Assembly (NCBI RefSeq): GCF_047675955.1
Contig: NC_132926.1
Location: 16,796,826-16,860,825, forward strand
Length of the DNA: 64,000 bases
Reading direction: 5' to 3'
Source of the DNA: Chlorocebus sabaeus
Taxonomy: Eukaryota; Chordata; Mammalia; Primates; Cercopithecidae
The notes beneath the pieces were generated by a model. The model was not told the DNA's origin, searched no databases, and was given only the letters and a program-made list of their open reading frames with translations. How positions within the stretch are numbered: the stretch's first letter is position 1; each line of letters opens with the position of its first letter. Shown here in pieces: positions 49,249 through 59,849 of this stretch. The translations under genes were made by a program, and so were the position numbers.

Positions 49249-49453
49249 TGTGGTTCTTAATTTTGGCTGCATATTAGAATCACTTGCAAAAATATTAATA
49301 TATAAATATTAATACGCGAATTAAACAAGAATGATGCATGGATCCTATTTTCAGAGGATCTACTTGAATATGTTGGGTAGGAGCCTGGGCATTTGGATTT
49401 AAAATATTTCAAGATGACTCAAATGTGCCACTACATTTGAAAACCACTGATTT
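49249..49453. mobile_element. MER5A-like hAT MITE
   Basis: 'tggttcttaattttggctgc' to 'catttgaaaaccactga' form the inverted ends. The centre includes 'ggagcctgggcatttggatt'. A tandem 'aatattaatatataaatatt' interrupts it. Confidence 0.8.
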
Positions 49454-49499
49454 ATAATAGCATCATCAACATCTGATTACAACTCTGAAATGGCTCACC

Positions 49500-49700
49500 A
49501 AATTATACACCAGTAGGTCAAACATATTAGGATGCATGAGAATCACTTGTGAACATGTTAAATATACTGTACAGCCTTCTGAGGCATGCCCCAAGAGGTT
49601 CCCAATTCAGTACATCCAGAATTGGTCCTATGATACTATAATTAAGAAGCCACACAGAGGATTTTGATGCATGAGGGACATGTATTCTGAAACACTGACC
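49500..49700. mobile_element. MER5-like hAT MITE, second copy
   Basis: 'gatgcatgagaatcacttgt' near 49531, 'ggttcccaattcagtacatc' near 49598, and 'tattctgaaacactgacct' at the end follow MER5 order. Diverged. Confidence 0.65.
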
Positions 49701-49704
49701 TACA

Positions 49705-50580
49705 CAAAAAAAGCCAGCAAGCTTAACAAAAAGAGCAATTAAAACCCAACTATAAATGAAAAAAACACCCCATCATAAAAATGGGCAAAAGATCTATACA
49801 GACATCACACCAAGGAAGATATACAGATGGCAAATAAACATTGCTCAATACAGCGTCACTTGAGAAATTCAAGTTAAAACAATGAATGGCACTATAAACA
49901 TAGTGGAAATTGCTAAAATCCAAAAAAGGGTCTGATAATAACAAGTGCTAGCAAGGATTCTCTTTCATTACTGGATTATATGCAAAAGGGTACAGCCACT
50001 TTGGAATATAGTTTTACCGTTTTTATAAACTACACATAGACTTAACATACAATGCAACAATTACCATCCTATATGTTTACCAAACTGATTTGAAAACTTA
50101 TGTCCAAACAAAAATCTTCCTGTGAATGTTGATAATAGCTTTGTTCACAATCACCACCAAAAACCAGAAGCAGCTGAGATGCCCTTCAAAAGTGAATTGA
50201 TTAATGGTAGTACATTCATACTGTTCAGCAATCCAAAGGAACAAACTATTAATCCACACAAAAGCATGAATGAATTTTAAATGCATACGGCGAAGTGAAG
50301 GAAGCCAGTGTGAGACAGCTTCATACTATAAGATTCCATTCATACAGTATTCTAAAAAAGGCAAACTAGAGAGGCTGAAAACAGATGGTTGTTTGACAGG
50401 GGTTTGGAGGAGTAGTGAGAAGGTGAAGCACAGGGGATATTTTAGAACTATGAAATTGTTTTGTATGGTACTGTAGTTGAGGATCCTTGACACTATCTAT
50501 TTGTCATAACCTATATAGCTATACAGCAGTAATATATGCAAAAACAAAAAATAACATAAATAATCAACTAGGAGGGCAGG
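49705..50580 (+). mobile_element. L1M ORF2 C-terminus and 3' UTR, sense
   Basis: 'aaaatgggcaaaagatctat' near 49779, 'atacagatggcaaataaaca' near 49820, 'ctagcaaggattctctttca' near 49947, 'acaaactattaatccacaca' near 50240, and 'cttgacactatctatttgtc' near 50488 are successive L1M landmarks. All frames are closed. Confidence 0.85.
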
Positions 50581-50844
50581 ATTTACCAGTATAAACTCTG
50601 ATTTAGCTTAGTATAGATACTAGTGGATACTGATGAGCATATATATTAGTGTGTGTATAGATAGGTAGATATTGGTATTCTGATGGATAATAATGATATA
50701 TATTAATATATGCATAAAAAATATAGAGATACGTGTATACATGGGGTACTATACATACATATACTTCTTAGCTTTGTCCATTGAGAAGACCTAGAAACAA
50801 TGAAATTTTAGTAGCCGTGAGCAACTGCCCAGCTCTTTGCCTCT

Positions 50845-51160
50845 TTTTTTTTTTTTTTTTTTTTTTTTTGTTGTTGTTGAGACAGAGTCTGCCTTTGTCG
50901 CCCAGACTGGAGTGCAGTGGCCGGATCTCAGCTCACTGCAAGCTCTGCCTCCCGGGTTTACGCCATTCTCCTGCCTCAGCCTCCCGAGTAGCTGGGACTA
51001 CAGGCGCCCGCCACCTCGCCTGGCTAGGTTTTTGTATTTTTTAGTAGAGACGAGGTTTCAGCGTGTTAGCCAGGATGGTCTCGATCTCCTGACCTCGTGA
51101 TCTGCCCGTCTTGGCCTCCCAAAGTGCTGGGATTACAGGCGTGAGCCACCGCGCCCGGCC
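50845..51160 (-). mobile_element. AluY, Old World monkey type, antisense
   Basis: Near-consensus antisense Alu with T25 and GTTGTTGTT linker sequence. It carries CCGCCACCTCGCC (51008-51020) and GGCCGGATCTC (50919-50929), the reverse of the cercopithecid-type changes. The target duplications are AGCTCTTTGCCTCT (50831-50844) and AACTCTTTGCTTCT (51161-51174). Confidence 0.95.
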
Positions 51161-51634
51161 AACTCTTTGCTTCTAATCTCATTCTCCAATAAAAGGAATG
51201 TGGGATCCTTAAAGAAACAGCTGATTCTAGAGCTGAGGAAGAAATGTACAACATGGGCCTGATGGATCTATTAGTGCCAGAAAGTAATTAAATGATAGGA
51301 CAAAGAAATAAAAAAATCACTATGAGGATGTGTCAAAGGGACAGAGGAACCACTGAAATAACTTCCAATGGCAAAGCTGCAACAAAATAGTAGCATAGTA
51401 TTAGATTATAAGCCTAAATATAAGGTAAATATTCATGAGTCCATACTGATACAAAAAACAATCACCGAATCAATTAATAAATAGAGAAGAAAAGACAGAT
51501 CTCAGGTATAGAAGAATTTCAAACAATTTATGTAGATATTTCCCACTCACAAAATTTGAGTATAACTCTCTGCCCCTTAAGTGTGGGCTATAGTTCGTGA
51601 GTTACTTTCAAGGAGTACAGTAAAGAAAAAAATT

Positions 51635-51918
51635 AAGGCCAGGCGCAGTGGCTCAAGCCTGTAATCCCAGCACTTTGGGAGGCTGAGATGGGCAGATCAC
51701 GAGGTCAGGAGATCGAGACCATCCTGACTAAAACGGTGAAACCCCGTCTCTACTAAAAAAATACAAAAAACTAGCCGGGCGAGGTGGCGGGTGCCTGTAG
51801 TCCCAGCTACTCGGGAGGCTGAGGCAGGAGAAAGGCGGGAACCCGGGAGGCGGAGCTTGCAGTGAGCCGAGATTCGGCCACTGCACTCCAGCCTGGGTGA
51901 CAGAGCAAGACTCCGTCT

Positions 51919-51957
<39 letters not shown>
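51635..51957 (+). mobile_element. AluY, Old World monkey type, sense
   Basis: Carries GGGCGAGGTGGCGG (51777-51790) and GATTCGGCC (51871-51879). The A-tail of ~37 is followed by (GAAAA)n to 51989. One of the least diverged Alus here, so probably recent. Confidence 0.95.
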
Positions 51958-51970
<13 letters not shown>

Positions 51971-52590
51971 GAAAAGAAAAAAAAATAAAAATGAACCGTT
52001 CTATGGAGAATTCCTTTGCCAGGTGGGCAAGGTTAGCATCATCAGTGATTGAAACGTCATGCTGATAGAACACATACTATTCTGTATATATAATCTGTGG
52101 TATTGAGAAGGTCACTCTACCTCTGTGTTCTTGCTTCCAATAACCCGTAAGGTCAGTCCAGTCCTGAGGGAAATATCAACCAAGCTCAAATTGAGGAACA
52201 GTTTATATAACACCTGAGAAAGACTCTAAAACTATCAAGGTCATCAAACAAACAAACAACCAACAAAAACAGAAAGAAAAGTATGGAAAACTGTCACAGC
52301 CAAAAGCAGCCTAAGGAGACATGATGACTAAATGTGACCTGGATGGGATCCTGGAGTAGAAAAGGGACAATAACTATTACCCTAATAGTTACTAGGACAG
52401 TAATGTATGGAGTATAGTTAACATTCATATATTATTATTGGTCCATTAATTGTAGCAAATGTGCCACAGTGGTATAACATATCAACAAAAGAAGAAATTA
52501 TGCAGGGTATTTGAAAACTCTCTGGCTGTTTTTGCATATTTTGTGTAACTTTGTAATTTAAAAGAAATATAGAATAAAATAATAACTTTA

Positions 52591-53185
52591 GTTTTTAAAA
52601 TGAGCTCAATTCCCCTTGCTTATGGTATATAGTAAAATGTTGTCCCTGTAAATTACAGTAAAGGGTGTAGCCTTAATGAAGCTCTCTCCCTAGACTTGAG
52701 GGCTTAGCTTGGCCTAACTTTTTATTGAAAAACAATGAATGAGTATGTTCACTACGGCAGCAGTTTTTCAAGTTCACACAGCTGTAACAGAAATCTATTA
52801 GAGATAAAAAGAAGCTTAAACAGCCTATATTACTACTTCTTGCTTTTGTTTATACATGGTGAAGAGTATTCAGAATGGACCTCATCTCAGGCTTGCGCTA
52901 ATCCTTAAATAATTACAATTCATCTACTCGATGCTGGAAACACCTCATGGAATGTGACTTTGTTCTGCTGGCTTGTCTAATCCGATTCAATTACTTCAGT
53001 TCCCTCTCCCAGAGGCTTCACACTCGGAAACTGAGCTCTGTGTGGAAGGGGAGGACTTGGGAGGGGTGATGTTCAGTTTCAATGGAAATAACTGAACATT
53101 AGAAAAGAAAATCTTAGTCCTTTCCCAAATATCAATCCATCAATAAACATGAGAAACAGCTTGTAATTCACAAAGCTTCCAGCAC
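52591..53185. other. Unique DNA, no repeat recognised
   Basis: Slightly less AT-rich than average. 52960-53070 contains 'tcccagaggcttcacactcg' and a G-rich stretch, with no identified element. Confidence 0.45.
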
Positions 53186-53389
53186 CTTTGTTGTGATAAG
53201 GGCAGATTGGTCTGGCTGAAGAGATGGGAATAGTTCACTGGCTTGGACCAATTTGAATGGATAGAAATCATAAAAGTCCCTGAAGCTGGAGAAAATGAAG
53301 CTCTGAAGCTGGTGGAGGCTTGTCATCTGCATGCAGAAAGTGACAGAGATATTACAGATTTTCCGTACAAAGTGAACTCCTTCAATCAC
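53186..53389 (-). CDS. Candidate coding exon (unidentified) in unique DNA
   Basis: On the minus strand, a polypyrimidine-weak acceptor ACTCTTTACAG (53400-53390) is followed by an open frame from 53389 that runs 73 codons to TGA at 53170-53168. If the exon ended at AAG/GTGCTG (53186/53185) it would be 204 bases, a multiple of three, coding 68 residues. The translation is balanced and hydrophobic (IEGVHFVRKICNISVTFC, then LHQLQSFIFSSFRDFYDFY). Third-position GC is higher than the AT-rich surroundings. No ATG or upstream exon is visible, and I do not recognise the protein. It could equally be a chance frame or an exon of a long non-coding RNA. The lack of repeats for 2 kb around it and the plus-strand L1 bias of the window are weakly supportive. 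Confidence 0.3.
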
Positions 53390-54171
53390 CTGTAAAGAGT
53401 TCCCTTGTCAATTAGAACTCTCAGAGAAAGGCTCTGACAACTAAGGCATGCCTTCTTCCTCTCCTTGCCAAGAACAGCCACCTGACCAGAATTAAAACTT
53501 TGATTTAAAAAGAGAATAAAATATCAGAGTTCAGTGATTGCTCAACAGAAATTCCATTAAAGAAATTGCAATCCAAAGGAACAGAGAGGAAAAGCACATG
53601 CTATAACACATGTAAGGGTAGGTTTGAGGTTGTATGATCTCAAAATGAAAAAGATCGAGGTCTTAATTAATCACCCAGCTTCTTGACAGAAGTAAATGCT
53701 ACAATGAAATAACAGGCTATTGCCATTTTTCTCTTATGCCCAATTCCTGACCCTTTGTTATATTATTTTCAGTGAATCATGTCTTTCATCACAAAATCAT
53801 CTTCATCATTCCCCTAAACTGCCTACAATTTTACAATTGAAGAATGAATAATGAATCACGGGATGCATGAGAGATGTATTTAGAGACAACATTTTTTAAA
53901 TGCAAATGCAAATGCTTATCTTCTTCAGGTTCCTGCCGGTGGTGAAAATGGAAAACAAAATTACACCTTAGAATTAAAAGTATGTTTTGCTATTGATGTT
54001 GTTATCTTCCGGGTAGTTGGCAAACTTTCATGGATGCATTTAAAAGCAGTTTAACATTCCAAATTAATGGTGCTAAATGAAAAAAAAAACCATGAACTTT
54101 TTTTAATTCAGTAAGCTCCATTCTTTTCCATGACATTGAGAAATCATAGTAAATAGATTATTGGGATTTAG
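53390..54171. other. Unique DNA, no repeat recognised
   Basis: Contains the acceptor-like sequence flanking the candidate exon. Otherwise I see nothing that I can support. Confidence 0.45.
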
Positions 54172-54415
54172 GGAGGTAGTATAGCACAGATTAAATAGCT
54201 CTGTTTTAAAAAGTAGAGAAGCAAGCATGCAAGGTATGACCCTATTGCTTTTCCACCACACTATGTGCTAAATACTTACCTTCTGTTAGCCTTTATTATC
54301 TGTAAAATGCAAACAACAGTAGTATCCAGTACAGTGCTGTTGAGAACATTAAATGAGATAATATAAAAGTGCCCATTCTCAGAGCCTATCACATAGAAAG
54401 TACCCACCCACTGTG
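54172..54415 (+). mobile_element. MIR, sense, near full length
   Basis: 'gaggtagtatagcacagatt' (5' end), 'ttattatctgtaaaatgcaa' (core), 'gaacattaaatgagataata', and 'agcctatcacatagaaagta' (3' end) are in the correct order. Confidence 0.82.
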
Positions 54416-54547
54416 GTTATGTGAAAGAAAACTATGCCTATGTTATTGGTGAATGTCTCAGGAAAGCAAGACACTAAGCACAAAAACTCGAACTTAGAAT
54501 CTAGTGGCTAATACAAATGAAAAGAATATAATTTATTGTTTCATTTT

Positions 54548-54670
54548 TAAAACATATGTTTATTGAGGTCCTCTTGTGTGTCAGCCACTGTTCTTGACAT
54601 TGAGTATAAAACATCAACAAAAACAAGATAGACAAGGCCATGATGCCCAAGGAGCTCACATTCTGGAGTA
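54548..54670 (-). mobile_element. L2 3' end, antisense
   Basis: 'tgtttattgaggtcctcttg', 'tcagccactgttcttgacat' and 'ccaaggagctcacattctgg' are the reversed L2 terminus. It lies directly before the MaLR LTR. Confidence 0.8.
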
Positions 54671-54680
54671 ATATACCGGG

Positions 54681-55057
54681 TGATACGGTCTGGCTGTGAG
54701 TCCCCACGCAAATATCATCTTAAATTATAATCCAAATTATAATCCCCAGGTGTTGAGGGAGGAATCTAGTAAGAGGTGACTGGTTCATGGGGAAAGTTTC
54801 CCTCATGCTGTTTTCATGACAGTGAGTGAATTCTCATGACATCTAAAGGTTTTATAAATGGCAGTTTCCTCTGCTCTTCTCCTCCTACCTCCTTGTGAAG
54901 AAGACAGTTGCTTCCTCTTCACCTTCCACCATGATTGTAAGTTTCCTGAGGCCTCCCCAGCCATGCGGACCTGTGAGTCAATGAAACCTCTTTGTTTCCA
55001 TAAAAAACTACCCAATCTCAGGTATTCTTTATAGCAGTGTGTGAACAGACTAATACA
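54681..55057 (+). mobile_element. Solo MST-type MaLR LTR, sense
   Basis: Runs from TGATACGGTCTGGCTG to 'ctaataca', 377 bases, with no internal region next to it. A 12-bp tandem (AAATTATAATCC twice) lies at 54722-54745. No clean 5-bp target duplication is readable. Confidence 0.88.
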
Positions 55058-55478
55058 CTATGTTGTTTAATAATTATTTTTAATTAAATAACCAAAATCA
55101 TCAAAAGATTCTTATAAACAGACTATGTCATTATTGTTCTTTTAGTTTTCCCAGGATTTATCTGAGATAATGTTTACAGATATCAATAACCAATTTTATT
55201 GTATACTTCAATTAAGTTTGTCTTATTATCCCAAAATCAAGGGTGGGCAGAAGTTTGATTAAGGGTTTTCAGAGATGGCAAACTGTTTTGATCAGTTGTT
55301 TCATTCAGACATCTTTCAATTAATATGTTTAAAGTCTCTTTACTCCAAGTGATTATCTACAAACTTGTCCTTTTATGACTACTGACAAGCAGCCTCTTAA
55401 AGAGAGGAAAACAATAAGGAGTTAGAACACTGCCCAGAAGTTTTCCCCCCAAAATTCCCAGGTGGAGTTCTATTCATG
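55058..55478. other. No gene recognised
   Basis: I see nothing that I can support in this interval. Confidence 0.45.
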
Positions 55479-55496
55479 GAAATAGCTTGAATTTTA

Positions 55497-55804
55497 GGCT
55501 GGGTGAGGTGGCTCACACCTGTATTACCAGCACTTTGGGAGGTCGAGGCGGCCAGATCATGAGGTCAGGAGATTGAGACCATCCTGGCTAAGACATTGAA
55601 ACCCCGTTTCTACTAAAAATACAAAAAAAAATTAGCCGGGCGAGGTGGCGGGCACCTGTAGTCCCAGCTACCCGGGAGGCTGGGCAGGAGAATGGTGTAA
55701 ACCCGGGAGGCGGAGCTTGCAGTGAGCCGAGATCGCACCACTGCCCTCCAGCGTGGGAGACACAGCGAGACTCCGTCTCAAAAAAAAAAAAAAAAAAAAA
55801 AAAA
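55497..55804 (+). mobile_element. AluY, Old World monkey type, sense
   Basis: Carries GGGCGAGGTGGCG (55638-55650) and 'gtgtaaacccgggaggcgga'. The target duplications are GAAATAGCTTGAATTT (55479-55494) and GAAATAGTTTGAACTT (55805-55820). Confidence 0.94.
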
Positions 55805-55820
55805 GAAATAGTTTGAACTT

Positions 55821-57406
55821 CAGACATTTCCTCAAAGATTACATTTGACCCCTCTCCCAATATGGAAGCTAATTAAGGGCTAAAATGGTCTTCCAAGGAG
55901 TCAGACTGGAACCACAACAGAATTAACATATTACAAAATAATTTATTCAAGGAGGAAAAAGCCCTGCCTTTAGGTTGTGAATAACTTATTTTAGGAGAGA
56001 TAAAAAACTATTGTTAATCCTGGGAGTATTGATACCTGTATTGATATTGATATTCAACCACTGGTTCTTCAAAAGGCTGAAATAAAATCCACAGTAAAAT
56101 ACACTGACTTAAATCTCAACTCTCTGTGACTTTATGTAGCACAGTTAAGGAGAATAAAACTTTTATGTTTTACCTATATTAAATTTGCTATGTTTTATTG
56201 CCTAGGAAAAAGGTAGACATCATATTGTCAATTAATAAATTTGTTATAAGCCTTAAAACGTCTTAGTCTGTGAGTTTAGTTCAAGTAAAACATTCAATTC
56301 CTGGCCACTTGTTTGCTAAACCTGGAATGTTGTATATCATGATTTAAGTCACTATAGGTATTTTTTCCTCATTTGCAGATTAGAGCTAAGAAATATAGAA
56401 GTGGTTCACATTATACTATCCTGTAGATATTAATAGATCTACTCTGGAGAAAAACCTGATCATTAATACCATGGATGTTGAAAAAAAATGATAAATTTTC
56501 ATCATTTATGATTAACACAATTTCTAGATAAAAGCTAGAAATAAAGCAAATATATTAAAATTTCTAAAGGATATCTACCAAAAAACCGCAGTAAGCATCT
56601 TATATAATAATGAAAGATTAATCCGTCATCTTGAAATCTAATACAAGACAAGGATATCACTATCTCTTTTTGAATTTAACATTGGTCTGGACTAAAGTAT
56701 GAAAAGTAAATAGGTATGAAGATTGAAATGAATAAATAAAATCATCATTATTCACAGAAAATAATTCATGATCATTTAATAGCTATCCAGGGGAAATTAC
56801 ACATAAAACATTACAAATAATAAGAGTTTTCATTGAGGATTCTGGATACATAATCAATATATTTAAAAGCTAGTATAATTCTTTTCTCCAGCACCAACAA
56901 TTAGGAAATACTTTTATAATAATAAAGCTTCAAAATAATAATGTACTTATGAGTAAATGGAAGTAAAATGTGCAATTAGATAAATGGAAACACCATTTTC
57001 TTAGATGGTATGACTCAAAATCATACAGATGTCCAATTTTATGCATCAACCTATAAAATTCACAGCAATTTTACTGAAACTATCCTCAGAATTTTACAGA
57101 GGGTAACACATTTTTCTAAAATAATATAGTGTATAAAAGTTTCCAAAGTAACAAAGACAACTTTGAGGAAGGATAAAGTGTGTAGTTCACATAACTAGAT
57201 ACAACAGCTTACTATATAAGGGGACCATTGTAATTCTAATATTAGGGTAAAATAAACATACTCAAGCAGACCACATTATAAGTTTATCATATATTTACAT
57301 GCAATGTATTAAACAGTATATGTTAGAAGTGATTTTTATGAAGGAGGGAAGAGAGGGACATGAATACATTAGACATTAATTTGTATTACTGAACTCTAAT
57401 CTGAAT
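55821..57406. other. No gene recognised, 1.6 kb
   Basis: AT-rich. 56400-57180 has a faint L1M-like feel ('aatattaaaatttctaaagg', 'gaggataaagtg'), but I cannot align it. Confidence 0.4.
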
Positions 57407-57416
57407 ATCACCTCCT

Positions 57417-57725
57417 TAGTTAGTTAGTTAGTTTGTTTCTTTTGAGACGTAGTCCTGCTCTCTTGCCCAGGCTGGAGTGCAGTGGCACAATCTCGGCTCA
57501 CTGCAGCCTTGGTCTCCTGGGTTCAAGCGATTCTCCTACTTCAGCCTCTGGAGCAACCGGTATTGTAAGCGTGTGCCATCACGCCTGGCTGATTTTTGTA
57601 TTTTTAGTAGAGATGGGGTTTCACCATGTTGGCCAGGCCAGTGTCGAACTCCTGACCTCAAGTGATCTGTCTGCCTTGACCTCCTAAAGTGTTGGGATTA
57701 CAGGGGTGAGCCACCACGCCCGGCC
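57417..57725 (-). mobile_element. Alu (AluS-like), antisense
   Basis: Full-length; the tail on the plus strand has become (TTAG)n/(TTTG) at 57417-57442. The target duplication ATCACCTCCT is exact at 57407-57416 and 57726-57735. Confidence 0.94.
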
Positions 57726-57735
57726 ATCACCTCCT

Positions 57736-59087
57736 CTTTAAAGCAGTTATATATTTCTCTTAGTAGCTTTCAAAACTCTCTTATTTTTTGATACATTTTT
57801 ACCTCATTCTATTATAGTTTATATACAGTATTTTAATTATCTTCTTTCCTACCTTTTCCCATTTATAGACTAAAAGTTTATTTAAGGCAACATCTATGGC
57901 ATATTAATATTTATATCATCAAATCCACCAAAATTATCTGTACTCATCAAAGTGTCAGATGTAATTTTTAAAATAAAAACAAATACAATTGTGGACACAG
58001 AGGTCATTCTTCAACGGAATTAAGCATAACTCTCTCTGCATTTCTAAGAACAAGAACAACAAAAACATTTCTAGACACAAATAGTTTCCTACATACATTT
58101 TTGAATATATAAAGAAATATATCTTTCTATACACATTACATACATGTATACACATATGTATTTATTTAATACATTAAACCATGATCATGTACATATATAT
58201 GTGTATTTCTCTATATTTGCGTGGACGCATTGGTAATCTCATGTGACCCAAATCGATGTAAACATTATTTAAACTGGAGTTTTACTCTAGATTATTCCAA
58301 GCTTCATTCGTCCTCCTGTCAGTCAGGAAGCTTCTCCTCACATTTCTACGGTTCTGTCATCTTTGTTCCTCTGCTCTTATTCTCTGTCTTTCTGTCTGCC
58401 TTTTAAGCTAACACTCTTAAAAACCTTCTTTTAAATGTTTACTAAAGCTAGCATCAGACCATGTTTCTTCCCTGGTGTTAAATCAACACTTCCCACTACA
58501 TCTAGTTTTTGACTGCTGAGTTTAACACTGGGAGGAGGTGAGGATTTCTGTGTCTGCCAATTGGCAATGCTTAGGAGGAAATCTGGCATTGGAACTATTG
58601 CACATTTAAAGTCGATCTCATCCGACCACTTTTCAATGGGCATTTCCCCTGCTCTTTTCATGGACTTTTGTTCCTCTGAAACTTCACATTGCTCTCACAA
58701 AAGATAGTAAAATGAATGGTAGGCTTTCCAGAAAATTACATTTTACACAAAATGGAATGTGTTATCTGGGCATGATATAGCAGAGAATCTGGAGTGAATA
58801 CCAAGATAAAAGACTTATGCTTCTATATGTGTGAGTTCCAAACTGTATCGAGATATGCATAAGAACCAAACTGTACCTAGACAAGAATAAGGTTTTTAAA
58901 AAATAAATTAAAATACTTTGTAAGTTGACAGTTGGAGATTAAGCAAAAGAAATAATGTACCTCCACAAAGTATTATTCTGGGATTTGCCTTTCTGGGTAG
59001 GTCAGTGCAGGCTAACACTCTCGTGGTAAGAACCAGGAAGAAAACTGGTAACCATAGGCTTAAATAGATCCGATGGCTGGGGGAAGA

Positions 59088-59138
<51 letters not shown>

Positions 59139-59849
59139 CAAAGACTTGATGCACTAAAAGTTTTAAAGAAGAAATAGCCCTTACTAGGCAATCTGAAAAT
59201 TGCTCTTTGACCTTTGCAAATTCTAATTATAGGTTGAAGATAGGTTTGGGCTGGGCATAGCAACTAAACTGGGAGAAAGAAATCCCAGGTAAGTACTGAT
59301 GGTCTGGTGAACCGCATGATAGGTTGAAATCTAGCAAAGCTCCAAAAGCATGAGTATTTCCTAATTTGAACACTGCTGAGTCCTGAGGCAACGTGAAAAG
59401 TTAGAGGGCTATCCAGAAACATCTAAAAGGGAGAAGGAAATCATCACCACCACAATAGTCCTTAGGAGACAAAGTCCTACAAGACAGAGGGAGTCTGCCT
59501 GAGGCTAGATCTCCTTCAAGATGTTTGCAAAAATATAATAGGTACTGGATAGGAAGCTAAGGAGCTCGGTTCAAGACTTCTAAAAAAAAGAACTGATCAC
59601 TTCCTATGTTTCAGAGTTGAAGAAACAAAGAACTGTTAATCTTGCAATCAAGGGTCTAGAAGGGACATGCCCAAGAAATGAGTGACATACCAGTTGTGAA
59701 TTAAGGCTTACTAAAACTGCTACTTAGACCTGACCCACCTGACTGTATTGAGTAACTAGACCTTCACACTGCCTACCTAACAGATGAAAAAATAAACCCT
59801 CTTTGAGGGGGAAAAAAAAATCTGCAGTTTCTACGATTTTTCCACACAA
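57736..59849. other. No gene recognised; one (AC)24
   Basis: Unique AT-rich DNA with TA/CATA tracts at 58128-58210 and a microsatellite at 59091-59138. Confidence 0.5.
59091..59138 (+). repeat. Pure (AC)24 microsatellite
   Basis: 24 uninterrupted AC units, not attached to a recognisable retroelement tail. Likely polymorphic. Confidence 0.97.

Larger units (their letters stand above)
50581..52590 (+). mobile_element. L1M 3' UTR, sense, with two Alus
   Basis: After an AT-rich stretch (50640-50770), the old L1M 3' UTR pattern is clear: 'gccagaaagtaattaaatga' near 51277, 'gccccttaagtgtgggctat' near 51573, 'gccaggtgggcaaggttagc' near 52018, 'tatcaaggtcatcaaacaaa' near 52235, and 'ctaaggagacatgatgacta' near 52311, ending near 'tttaaaagaaatatag'. 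Alus at 50845-51160 and 51635-51957 interrupt it. Confidence 0.8.
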
